Shown: positions 18,854 through 26,579 of the stretch, piece by piece
Numbering within the stretch: the first letter of the stretch is position 1
How the letters are laid out: each line of letters begins with the position of its first letter
Assembly (NCBI RefSeq): GCF_001429785.1
Contig: NZ_LMJF01000014.1
Location: 221,565-285,564, forward strand
Direction: 5' to 3'
Length of the DNA stretch: 64,000 bases
Origin: Lysobacter sp. Root916
GTDB lineage: Bacteria > Pseudomonadota > Gammaproteobacteria > Xanthomonadales > Xanthomonadaceae
Notes under the pieces: generated by a model
The model's database searches: none
Seen by the model: the letters and a program-made list of their open reading frames with translations, nothing else
What the model was told of the DNA's origin: nothing
Made by a program: the position numbers and the translations under genes

Positions 18854-19211
18854 GTCCGGCGCCGCCTCCGCGATCACGGTCACGCGCGTCGATCGCGCGA
18901 TGTTCGATGCCGCCTCGAGCAAAGACTCCACGCTCAAGCCCCGCTGCGAGGCGTGGACGCTAAGCGACAAACAGGTGGCGAGTTACTTCGCCGCCGCGCG
19001 CGAGTACCCCGACGGCACCCACGACGCCTATTACTGGCTGCCCTGCTCGATCAAGGGCAGCCTGCGCGCGGGCGGCCAGGATTGGGAGTTCGAGATCAAC
19101 GCCGCCGCCACCGCGACCTGGACGCGCGGCGACAACGTGCGCAAGTGGGGCTGCGATGCGAAGGCCTGCGAGCCGCTGGTGCTGATGATGCCGGACGGCA
19201 ACAACCCCTGA
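18726..19211 (+). CDS. lipoprotein, putative immunity (inhibitor) to the upstream amidase
   Basis: A 161-residue protein overlapping the amidase 3' end in another frame. The signal peptide has an Arg-rich n-region and lipobox L-P-S-C with Cys35. The mature part contains DAASSKDSTLKPRCEAWTLS, DKQVASYFAAAREYP, WLPCSIKGSLRAGGQDWEFE and CDAKACEPLVLMMP, with paired Cys residues. AAAAGGA lies 12 bp before the ATG at 18726; ATG at 18750 or 18792 is possible. X-Tfi inhibitors of Xanthomonadales type IV effectors are periplasmic lipoproteins directly after their effector, which fits. No direct proof of inhibition is visible. Confidence 0.75.
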   Translation: MTKTSTNTMPSRTRPWARARICMCLAIALPLLPSCSHPGPPAKSGAASAITVTRVDRAMFDAASSKDSTLKPRCEAWTLSDKQVASYFAAAREYPDGTHDAYYWLPCSIKGSLRAGGQDWEFEINAAATATWTRGDNVRKWGCDAKACEPLVLMMPDGNNP

Positions 19212-19219
19212 GCGAACGC

Positions 19220-19519
19220 GTGAGCGAGGCCCCGCCGCCGCCCGTGGACTGCCGGGGCCCCCGCGTCCACGTCGGCTCGCGCGTACGTGTGCTGAAGATT
19301 TCAGCCTGGCTGGAACGCCAGATTCCCGCCGACGAGTTCGCGCGCCTGTCGTCGCTGGTCGGCCAGGTGCTGCCGATCAGCGAGATCGACGAATGGGGCG
19401 CGGCCTGGATCGAAGCCGAGTTCCCGCATTCGCCCGGACGCATCCACAGCCACGATCTGGCCTTGGATTCGGATGAGATGGAGTTGGTCGAGGACTCTAT
19501 CGTTCATGCCACACCCTAA
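19220..19519 (+). CDS. small hypothetical protein after the amidase/lipoprotein pair
   Basis: A 99-residue cytoplasmic protein from GTG at 19220, only 8 bp after the lipoprotein stop, so probably co-transcribed. It contains VRVLKISAWLERQIPADEF, LSSLVGQVLPISEIDEWG and SHDLALDSDEMELVE, a compact beta-rich sequence like a small SH3-type barrel. I do not recognise the family. The frame extends upstream to 18953 but that part is a shadow of the lipoprotein gene. Confidence 0.65.
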   Translation: MSEAPPPPVDCRGPRVHVGSRVRVLKISAWLERQIPADEFARLSSLVGQVLPISEIDEWGAAWIEAEFPHSPGRIHSHDLALDSDEMELVEDSIVHATP

Positions 19520-19522
19520 CAG

Positions 19523-19562
19523 CCGTAGGATGCGGTGAGCCGCAGGCGAACCGCATCGTCGC
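19523..19562. repeat. family B palindromic repeat
   Basis: GTAGGATGCGGTGAGCCGCA, then GGCGAACCGCATCGTCGCG. It is the inverse orientation of the unit seen at 45670, 55782, 55902 and 63620. Confidence 0.8.
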
Positions 19563-19703
19563 GCAAGCGCCGGGTGTTCGCGTCGGCGCGGTTCTCACCG
19601 CAGCCTATCGTTGCATCGACCAGATCGCGGCGTGGTCCGCACCCTAACGGCATCCGCCTGATCGGTGGATTCGCCGGGCCGCCCGCCGCGGTCGCTGATC
19701 CGC

Positions 19704-20237
19704 TTACAGACTCATGTCCGTGATGTGCTTCTTGAACGCCATCGTCCGCATGTACTGCGGATAGTCGCGCTCGAGGAAGGCCCGCATGTCGGCTTCCTCG
19801 TCCGTGGCCAGGATGCGCGCCATGTTGCCGCGCGAGTCGATGCGGATATGGCCGGCGTAAGTGATGGCGCCGGCTTCGACAGTGAACTTGTTCGAGGAGT
19901 GGAAGCTCGCCTCGCGGCCGGTGACGACGATCTTGCTCCACATGTAGTCGCCCGCGGTCACCGGCATCACCCAGTATTTTTCCGGTTGATTCACGAACAC
20001 GGCCTCGTCGGGGCCGATGAAGGCCTCGGCCATGGCCGAACCAAAGGTCTCCTGGGCCCGGAATTTCTTGAACTGCAATTGCAGCCAGGTCAGGTTGCTC
20101 TCGACCTTGAACACCAGCACGCCCTGGCCGGGCGCGATGCGCTTGCCGTCGGTGAGGTTGCGCGAGGTCGCGCAAGCGGACAACACCAGGACCAGTGCCA
20201 GGATCGTCAGGCACCGCAATGCTTGCATCAGTTTCAT
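19704..20237 (-). CDS. hypothetical lipoprotein
   Basis: A 177-residue protein. A 21-residue signal peptide ends in the lipobox LSAC with Cys22 (ACATSRNL). The mature part has IAPGQGVLVFKVESNLTW, QETFGSAMAEAFIG, NKFTVEAGAITYAGHIRI and a C-terminal EADMRAFLERDYPQYMR. I know no named family; the pattern of short beta strands suggests a small beta sandwich on the outer membrane. The frame is open to 20309, but the ATG at 20237 starts the signal peptide. Confidence 0.8.
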   Translation of the reverse strand: MKLMQALRCLTILALVLVLSACATSRNLTDGKRIAPGQGVLVFKVESNLTWLQLQFKKFRAQETFGSAMAEAFIGPDEAVFVNQPEKYWVMPVTAGDYMWSKIVVTGREASFHSSNKFTVEAGAITYAGHIRIDSRGNMARILATDEEADMRAFLERDYPQYMRTMAFKKHITDMSL

Positions 20238-20364
20238 GGAGCCCCTGTTCGCGTATCGGTAGGCGCGACGCGCCGACGCGCCCCCTGGCGCGGGCGCCAT
20301 GGTCGGCAACGCGGTCGGATCGTGTCAACGCGGTTGCGCCCCGCTGCGCCGAACCGGTTGGCCG

Positions 20365-20396
20365 CAAAAGCGAGGGGCGCCCTGCGGCGCCCTTCG
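20365..20396 (-). terminator. probable terminator of the alpha/beta hydrolase gene
   Basis: Read on the minus strand, AAGGGCGCC / GGCGCCCC arms with loop GCAG are followed by TCGCTTTTGC. It lies 25 bp beyond the hydrolase stop. Confidence 0.7.
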
Positions 20397-20420
20397 TTGC
20401 TGCCGGCGATGCGCGTCGGC

Positions 20421-21806
20421 TTAAGGCTTGGCGGCCTTGGGCGCGGCGGCCGGCGTCGCCGGTGCGGCGGGCGCGGCGCCGGTCAGCACCTGCGCGTCGC
20501 CGTAGGGGCCGCGGCCGAGCTTGCCGGTCTTGATCCAGTCCAGCTGCATGCGGAAGTATCCGTCGGCGATGCGGGTCTCGGTGCGCTCGCCGTTGGCGGC
20601 GGTTTCGAACTTGAGGATGCCGTGGTCGGTGTCGGGGAACACCACCAGGGTCAGCGGACGGCCTTCGGCGGCGACCGACTGCAGGCGCTGGCGGGTTTCC
20701 TCCGGCGGCGCTTCGCGGTCGGCGCCGGCCAGCATCCACAGCTGCGGCACCTTGAGTTCGCGCAGCACCGGCATCGGGTCGTAGTCCCAGCTGGTGCCCT
20801 TGTCCAGCTCGGGCTCCATCGCCTTGAGCTGCTGCGGGGTGTGCGAGACGACCAGGCCGGTGTATTCGCCCTTCATCGCGCCCCACCACTTTTCCTGGCC
20901 GTACTTGTTGCGCGCCACGGTCAGCGCGTCCCAGCCGTCCTTGCCGTGCGAGGCGACGATTTTGCCGGTGGCGTCGGTGACTTCGCGCGCCTTGGCCACC
21001 ACGTCGTCGCCGTAGCCGGCGTTGCGCAGATCCAGCGCGACCTGGCCGGCGTCCTCGCCCAGCGGGCTGATCGCCATGCCGTAGCCGACCGCGACGAAGG
21101 CCGCTTCCGGGGTCTTGCTGGCGGCCAGCGGTGCGATCCAGCCGGCCTGGCTGCCGCCCGAAAAGCCGATCCGGCCGGCGCGCTTGCCGGCCAGGCGCTT
21201 GGCTTCGCGCAGCGCGGCCTTGGCGTCGTCGGACAGCAGGTAGAAATCCTGGGTGTACTTGCCGCCGGATTCGCCGGTGCCGCGCTTGTCGTAGACGAAC
21301 ACGCCCACGCCGTTGGCCGGGTACAGGTTCTGCATGTGATAGCGGTTGACGCCGGAGTAGTCCTCCGAGCCGTGCACGGTGACGATGATCGGCACCGGGC
21401 CGGCACCGGGCGGGAGCACCAGACGGCCGCGCAGGTTGACGTCGTTGCCTTCGAAGCGGGTCTCGGTGATGTCGAACTTGAGCTTGCGCCCGTTCTTGCC
21501 CTCGAAGGCGATCTTGCCCTGGCCGCAGTCGCCGAAGCTCACGCGCACGCTGTCGGGGCGCTCGGTCCAGCCCAGGGTGCTGGTCCACTGGCCGTCGCGC
21601 TCGCTCAGGCGGCCGGTGCGGCCGTCGATCAGGCGCCAGCGCAGCGCGCCTTTGTCGACGTTGGCGACGTCGACGATGCTGCCGTCGTCGAGGCGATAGG
21701 CGCCGGCGTGGCAGCTGGTGGTGTCGGTGGCGTTGGAGGCGAACGCGGCCGGGCTGGTCAGCAACAGCAGCGGCAGCAGGGAGCGCGGAATTCGGCTGTA
21801 CGGCAT
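20421..21806 (-). CDS. secreted alpha/beta hydrolase
   Basis: A 461-residue exported hydrolase. The signal peptide (1-23) ends AFAS. An N-terminal beta domain (about 30-125, DDGSIVDVANVDKGALRWRL) precedes the hydrolase fold: VTVHGSEDYSG (oxyanion loop), VYDKRGTGESGG, the nucleophile elbow GGSQAG with Ser219, the acid loop MLAGADREAPPEE and the histidine loop PDTDHGILKFE. The elbow has Ala where the family usually has Gly. The C-terminus is Ala/Pro-rich. It is probably an esterase or peptidase. The ATG at 21806 was chosen over 21905 because it starts the signal peptide. Confidence 0.88.
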   Translation of the reverse strand: MPYSRIPRSLLPLLLLTSPAAFASNATDTTSCHAGAYRLDDGSIVDVANVDKGALRWRLIDGRTGRLSERDGQWTSTLGWTERPDSVRVSFGDCGQGKIAFEGKNGRKLKFDITETRFEGNDVNLRGRLVLPPGAGPVPIIVTVHGSEDYSGVNRYHMQNLYPANGVGVFVYDKRGTGESGGKYTQDFYLLSDDAKAALREAKRLAGKRAGRIGFSGGSQAGWIAPLAASKTPEAAFVAVGYGMAISPLGEDAGQVALDLRNAGYGDDVVAKAREVTDATGKIVASHGKDGWDALTVARNKYGQEKWWGAMKGEYTGLVVSHTPQQLKAMEPELDKGTSWDYDPMPVLRELKVPQLWMLAGADREAPPEETRQRLQSVAAEGRPLTLVVFPDTDHGILKFETAANGERTETRIADGYFRMQLDWIKTGKLGRGPYGDAQVLTGAAPAAPATPAAAPKAAKP

Positions 21807-22174
21807 GGGGCAGTCTCGGTGGTCGGCGCGCGGCGCCGGGGTGGTATCCACAGGATCGATGCAAAAACCCGGGCTAGCGTTGCAATGGTTCCGCATCGCA
21901 GCCACAAGTCATGCGCAAGACGATCATAGACCGCACGCGGCGTATCGGGATCGGGGCGATCCGTCGCCGCGGCGCCGATGCTCGGCCGCAGGCGAGCATG
22001 CTACGGCAGAGCGGCGCCGGTAGAGGAGATGGCGGCTCGGGAACGCGAAATCGGTCCGGTTCCGGATGCGCTTGGCCGGTTCGGACAAGCGGGCGCACCG
22101 CGTCGGTGCGGCGGCGGCGGAAGGTGCAGGGCCGGCCCGAGGCTACGACCCCGCGGACCGGCCACTGCTGTTGC
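21807..22174. other. 368-bp intergenic region, no gene seen
   Basis: The open frames here are shadows on the plus strand. A small perfect inverted repeat ATGCTCG / CGAGCAT (about 21978-22000) is the only structure noted. It should hold the promoter of the hydrolase gene, which was not identified. Confidence 0.5.
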
Positions 22175-23611
22175 TCAGGGGTTGAAGCGCAGGTAGAGGT
22201 TGGCCCAACGCTGGCCGATGGCGATGGTCTGGTTGGCGGTGTAGTGGATGCCGTCGGGTGCGAAGCCGCAGCGGATATCGTCGGTGGCGACGAAGAACAC
22301 CCGGGACGGATCGGCGGCGGCGGCGTTGACCATGCCCATGTTCACCTGATGCACCGTGGCCTGATAGGACGCGAAGGCGGGCATGTAGGGATTGATCTGG
22401 GTCAGATAGAACTGCAGCTCAGGCGCCTCGATATCGGTGCGCACGTCAGCGATGAACTGCTTGATGTTGGCCTCGTACTGCGCGGCACCGCCGTAGATCG
22501 CGTCGGTCTCGCCCTGCAGCCAGAACATCGCGCGCAGCCTGGGCGTGTAGCCTTGCGCGCGCAACTGGGCGAGCATGGTCTGGATGTGCTGGATCATCGG
22601 CGGATACAGCGCCTCGTAGCCGGCCGGATTGCGCTTCTGGAAGCCGTAGTACAGACCCGCCCCGCCGACGGCGTACTTGATCACCGCGATCGGCGCCTTG
22701 TTCAGCGCGGCCAGATCGCCGCCCAGCGACAGCTCCGGGCCGAAGCCGTCGTAGTTGCCTGAGAAGCCCGAGCCCTGGGTGTCGAGCTGCCCCATGGAAC
22801 CGATGTTGGCGACGGCGTCGGATATCGAACGCTGGTGATAGCCCAGCAAGGCCCGCGAATCCGGCCAAAGGGCATAGGGCGCGTTTGCGGTGCCGAGTTG
22901 ATCGGAGCGCGCGGTCCAGCCGTGCGCGTTGGACTGCCCGGCCACGATGACCACGTCGATCGGCAGCGTTGCGCGTGCGGGCAAGGGCGTCTTGCTCAAC
23001 CGCACGTTGTCCAGATCGGTGTAGCCGTAGTTGGGCACGACCTGACGCAGGCGGATGCGCAGGCGCTCGCCGACGCCGGCCGGCGCCGGGCCGCTGTCGA
23101 ACATGCGCGTGGTATCGGTGAACTGCGCCGAGGGTGCGAGGTTGCGGCCGATGCCGCTCCAGGCGCCGACCAGATGGCCGTTCTCGGTTTCCAGGCGGAT
23201 GTCGTAGCCGGCGAACAGGTCCCTGCCCTGGGCATCGGGTGCGCGCGTGCCGCTGGCGACGCTGAGGGTGTAACGGGTGTTCGCCTGCAGACGTTCGCTC
23301 AGCACCTGCTCCAGCGCGCCGCCATCCTGGTAGCGGAATGCGATCTGATTTCCGTCGAAACCGTAGGTGGCGCCGGGGTAGAACGTATCGTTGGAGGTCG
23401 CGTTGGGTGCGAGCAGGCCGGAGCCCTGGCTAGGTCCCACCGCCGTCCAGCCTGTGGGCACTCGGATCTGGAAGACCGGGGCCTGTGCGCCCGCGATGGG
23501 GTCGGTCTCGAAGCTGGGATTGTTGATCGCGATGGCGGTCTGCGCGCTCGCGGCGCCGGCAAACGATAGGCACAGCGTCGCGATGGCGAGGAAACGGGCG
23601 ATGATGGACAT
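22175..23611 (-). CDS. secreted SGNH/sialate O-acetylesterase-like protein
   Basis: A 478-residue exported protein with a signal peptide (1-23, ending ASAQ). The N-terminal domain (about 25-210) begins INNPSFETDP and is a jelly-roll-like module (ALEQVLSERLQANTRYTLSV, RLRIRLRQV) of the kind used for carbohydrate or envelope binding. The C-terminal domain (about 220-478) is the SASA/CE6-type esterase fold: VVIVAGQSNAHGW carries the nucleophile Ser, MFWLQGETDA is the second block, and DGIHYTANQ supplies Asp and His. It probably deacetylates sugars on extracellular glycans. ATG at 23611 starts the signal peptide; the 36-codon extension upstream is not needed. Confidence 0.85.
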   Translation of the reverse strand: MSIIARFLAIATLCLSFAGAASAQTAIAINNPSFETDPIAGAQAPVFQIRVPTGWTAVGPSQGSGLLAPNATSNDTFYPGATYGFDGNQIAFRYQDGGALEQVLSERLQANTRYTLSVASGTRAPDAQGRDLFAGYDIRLETENGHLVGAWSGIGRNLAPSAQFTDTTRMFDSGPAPAGVGERLRIRLRQVVPNYGYTDLDNVRLSKTPLPARATLPIDVVIVAGQSNAHGWTARSDQLGTANAPYALWPDSRALLGYHQRSISDAVANIGSMGQLDTQGSGFSGNYDGFGPELSLGGDLAALNKAPIAVIKYAVGGAGLYYGFQKRNPAGYEALYPPMIQHIQTMLAQLRAQGYTPRLRAMFWLQGETDAIYGGAAQYEANIKQFIADVRTDIEAPELQFYLTQINPYMPAFASYQATVHQVNMGMVNAAAADPSRVFFVATDDIRCGFAPDGIHYTANQTIAIGQRWANLYLRFNP

Positions 23612-24134
23612 GGCAGGACTCACTGGTCGTAAGCGACGGTTCCGCCGACGTCGATAGCGGATCGACGTCGGCGGCGGCAAGGGCAAACTGCGCTCACCTC
23701 GGGAACATCTCCGAACCATCGCAGTCCAGGACAGCCGATGCGCGGGATACGCGCGCAGCCGGACCCGGCGTCGGACCGACCGCGCATGGGATCGAATTGC
23801 GAGCGCGGATCGTATGCGACGGTTCGGTATGGTGCTGGGCGCTCCAGGCTTGAGGTGCTGCAGGATGCGCGATCAGTCTTGGCGAGTGAGCGCGCGCGCG
23901 TCTATGTGACCTTGGTCGCGTGCGATTTCAGGCTGCCTTGAGAGCAGAGTTGCGCACATTCGTTGTGTGCTCGACGCGCGTTTGTTGGACGCGGTTTGTT
24001 TTGTTGCCGCGGTCGTTCCGGCGGATGGGAATGGCGGTGCGTTCGCTGCTGATCGATCGCGTCTTATGACCGAGGAAAGTCTCTGTGGGGCGCCGCTTGT
24101 GCTGGTGGGGCGAGGCTTACGTCGTAAGTGGATG

Positions 24135-24451
24135 ACGCGGTCGCGGCTTGCGCCGCTCCTACAGGGGCGGGCGGGCTTGCGTCGGATGTGGGTGATGCGA
24201 TCGCGGCTTACGCCGCTCCCACAGAGAGCGCGAAGCTGGCGTCGCATGCGAGTGGCGCGGTCGCGGCTTGCGCCGCTCCTACAGGGGCGGGCGGGCTTGC
24301 GTCGGATGTGGGTGGTGCGATCGCGGCTTACGCCGCTCCCACAGAAAGCCACGCCTCTTCGATGCAGGAGCGGCGCAAGTCGCCACCGCGTCGCTTCACC
24401 GACGATGCGAGCTTCGCGCTCTCTGTGGGAGCGGCGTAAGCTGCGATGGCG
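24135..24451. repeat. family A REP cluster with a 120-bp tandem duplication
   Basis: Six REP arms in about 310 bp. The block beginning GCGGTCGCGGCTTGCGCCGC at about 24137 recurs exactly 120 bp later at 24257. The lines 24181-24225 and 24301-24345 differ by one base in GGTGATGCG/GGTGGTGCG. Two forward arms end the cluster (about 24364 and 24423). Confidence 0.85.
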
Positions 24452-24466
24452 CGCAACCTGCCACAG

Positions 24467-24493
24467 GCGCCGTCCCCGCTCGCGGGACGGCGC
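24467..24493 (-). terminator. hairpin after the DUF885 gene
   Basis: Perfect 10-bp arms GCGCCGTCCC / GGGACGGCGC with a seven-base loop lie 16 bp beyond the stop of the DUF885 gene. There is no clear T run, so termination is only suggested by position. Confidence 0.4.
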
Positions 24494-24508
24494 GGCCTAG
24501 GCGCTCGC

Positions 24509-26305
24509 TCAGCGCGCGGCGGCGGCCGGCGCGGTGCTCGCCTCGGCTTGGCTCGTAGCGACGAAGCGACGCATCTCGCGTTCCAGCACCGGCAGCGGCA
24601 CCGAACCCAGGTTCAGCAGGGTGTCGTGGAACTTGGCCTCGTTGAAACGCGTGCCCAGCGTCGTCTCCGCCTCGCTGCGCAGCTGCCGGATGCTGCGATA
24701 GCCCAGGTAATAGGCCAGCGCCTGGCCGGGCCAGCTGATGTAGCGATCGACCTCGGTGCGGATATCGTGCGGCGCCAGTGCGGTGTGCTGCGATAGATAG
24801 TCGATCGCCTGCTGGCGGCTCCAGCCGTATTCGTGCAGGCCGGTGTCGATGACCAGCCGCGCGGCGCGCCACATTTCGAAGGTCAGGCGGCCGAAATCCT
24901 CGTACGGCGTTTCGTACACGCCCAGCTCGATGCCCAGCCATTCGGTGTACAGGCCCCAGCCTTCGCCGTAGCCGGAGAAATAGGTCTGGCGGCGGAAGTC
25001 CGGACGGTCCGGCGCTTCCAGCGCCATCGCCGCCTGATGGCTGTGGCCGGGTACGCATTCGTGCAGGGTCAGCGCGGCCAGGGTGTACAGCGGCCGCGAC
25101 GGCAGGTCGTAGGTGTTCATCAGGCACGAGTCCAGGCCGCCGCGCCCGGAGGTGTAGATCGGCGCGATGTCGTCCGGCACCGGCAGGATCGCGAAGCGCT
25201 TGCGCGGCAGCTGAGTGAACAGGTCCTCGAGGCGGCCGTCGACCTTCTTGGTCACGTAGGCCGAATACGACAGCAGTTCGCGCGGGGTCTTGGCGTAGAA
25301 CTGCGGATCGCTGCGCAGGAACGCCAGGAACTCCGCGAAGCTGCCCTTGAAGCCGGCCTTGCGCATCACCTCGTGCATCTCGGCCGAGATGCGCGCGACC
25401 TCCTGCTTGCCGATCTCGTGGATCTGCGCCGGGGTCAGGTCGGTGGTGGTGTATTCGAGGATCTGGCTACGATAGAAGGCCTCGCCGTCGGGCAGCTCGC
25501 GCGCGGCGGTACTGGTGCGCGTGCGCGGCAGGTATTCCTCGCGCATGAAGCGCAGCAGCTTGGCGTAGGCCGGCGCCACTTCGTCGCGGATCGCGCGCTC
25601 GCCCTCGGCCTGCAGGGCGCGCCGCGTCTGTTCGCCCAGGTGCGCGGGAATCGCGGCGAAGGTGGCGGTGAACGGATTGTCGGCGCCGCCCTTGGCATAG
25701 GCCTCGATGGTGCGGTCGCGGCCTTCGATGGCGACGCGCGGCACGCTGTAGCCGCGCGCCAGGCCCGCGCGCATGTTGGCGATGTTCTCGTCGAAGTAGC
25801 GCGGCAGGTCGTGTAGGCGGCCGAGCAGGCGGCGGTATTCCTCGGCCTTCTGGTAGGGGCGACGCGGGTTGAGCCCACCCCAGAAGAAGGTGTCGCTGTT
25901 GAACGGCGCCTCATAGGTGCGGTAGCGCGCGTTGTTGAGCTCGATCGTCACCGAGGTACGGAACACCGCGGCGTTGATGCGTTCCTCGTCCGACAGCTGC
26001 GCCTGCGGCAGCGCGTCGAGCTGGGCCAGGGCCTTTTCCCAGTAGGCGACGCGGCGCTGCCAGGCCTGCGGGGTGACGCTGGGCATGCGGTCGCCGTCTT
26101 CCCAGCGGCCGTCGGGCTCGCGCACGCGCACGAATTCCTGCTGGCGCCAGCGCCACTCGGCGTCGTACAGCTCGCGCAACTGGCGCGTGGTCTCGTTGGG
26201 CGCGGCGGCGGCGCTGGCGCCGGCGTCGGCGGCGCTGGCCGGCGTCGGGCCCGTCAACGACAGCACGGCGAGCAACAAGGGCGGACACAGCAGGCGAACG
26301 ATCAT
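24509..26305 (-). CDS. secreted DUF885-family putative peptidase
   Basis: A 598-residue exported protein of the DUF885 family, a metallopeptidase-like group. The signal peptide (1-25) ends ASA. The family's hallmark LHECVPGHSHQ is present, a variant of the HExxH zinc motif; further conserved blocks are FFWGGLNPRRPY, YFSGYGEGWGLYTEWLG and ISWPGQALAYYLGY. By analogy it hydrolyses peptides in the periplasm. The same frame runs on upstream to 26572, but that part is a decayed dehydrogenase fragment, so the ATG at 26305 at the signal peptide is taken as the start. Confidence 0.9.
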   Translation of the reverse strand: MIVRLLCPPLLLAVLSLTGPTPASAADAGASAAAAPNETTRQLRELYDAEWRWRQQEFVRVREPDGRWEDGDRMPSVTPQAWQRRVAYWEKALAQLDALPQAQLSDEERINAAVFRTSVTIELNNARYRTYEAPFNSDTFFWGGLNPRRPYQKAEEYRRLLGRLHDLPRYFDENIANMRAGLARGYSVPRVAIEGRDRTIEAYAKGGADNPFTATFAAIPAHLGEQTRRALQAEGERAIRDEVAPAYAKLLRFMREEYLPRTRTSTAARELPDGEAFYRSQILEYTTTDLTPAQIHEIGKQEVARISAEMHEVMRKAGFKGSFAEFLAFLRSDPQFYAKTPRELLSYSAYVTKKVDGRLEDLFTQLPRKRFAILPVPDDIAPIYTSGRGGLDSCLMNTYDLPSRPLYTLAALTLHECVPGHSHQAAMALEAPDRPDFRRQTYFSGYGEGWGLYTEWLGIELGVYETPYEDFGRLTFEMWRAARLVIDTGLHEYGWSRQQAIDYLSQHTALAPHDIRTEVDRYISWPGQALAYYLGYRSIRQLRSEAETTLGTRFNEAKFHDTLLNLGSVPLPVLEREMRRFVATSQAEASTAPAAAAR

Positions 26306-26329
26306 GCGCGGACTCTCGGCGAAGATGGA

Positions 26330-26570
26330 TGCGGGCGAAACGGGAGACGCGCACCGATCCGACCCGGTGGCGTCAGGCGCTCGAGTCGGAGCGGGTGTGG
26401 TCCAGATTGCGTCGATACAGCCTTGCATGCTGTCGCAGCCGAGGTCACGCGATGCGGGCGGCAAGCGGTCCTGGCGCGCGTTGTCGCGGCGGCGCGGCGC
26501 GGCATGGCGAGGGATGGATGCGGGCATGCCGGCCGCGGCGAGGCCGGCGTCGTGGGCGCTGGTAGACGAC
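26330..26570 (-). pseudogene. remnant of a semialdehyde dehydrogenase 3' end
   Basis: In the minus frame this reads AGMPASIPRHAAPRRRDNAR, QDRLPPASRDL and MQGCIDAIWTTP. It matches the last 55 or so residues of the intact dehydrogenase ending at 27568 (GMPASIHRYAALHSYDNVR, QDRLPPELRD, VQRCIDGVWTT). Nucleotide similarity continues past the stop (CGATCCGACCCGGTxGCGTCA in both). A one-base deletion after the WTT codons removes the stop, so the remnant is fused in frame to the DUF885 reading frame. About three bases in four agree by eye. Confidence 0.8.
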
Positions 26571-26579
26571 AAGGGGGCG

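Larger units (their letters stand above)
23612..24508. other. 897-bp intergenic region with a REP cluster
   Basis: The longest gene-free stretch. 23612-24130 has no coding sequence I can support; the 67-codon ORF at 23738 has no ribosome site and no recognisable product. Local GC is lower around 23950-24080. The part from 24135 on is a dense REP cluster. Confidence 0.6.

Noticed and set aside
19665-21929. 754-codon plus-strand ORF opposite the alpha/beta hydrolase
   Set aside because: Spans the antisense of two real genes; composition is that of a reverse-frame shadow in GC-rich DNA.
23738-23941. 67-codon plus ORF in the large gap
   Set aside because: No ribosome site, no similarity that I can recognise, composition like non-coding.
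24135-24451. Regularly spaced repeats suggesting a CRISPR array
   Set aside because: Arms are inverted as well as direct, spacers are themselves repeated, and the arm is the same as REP copies elsewhere; no cas genes.
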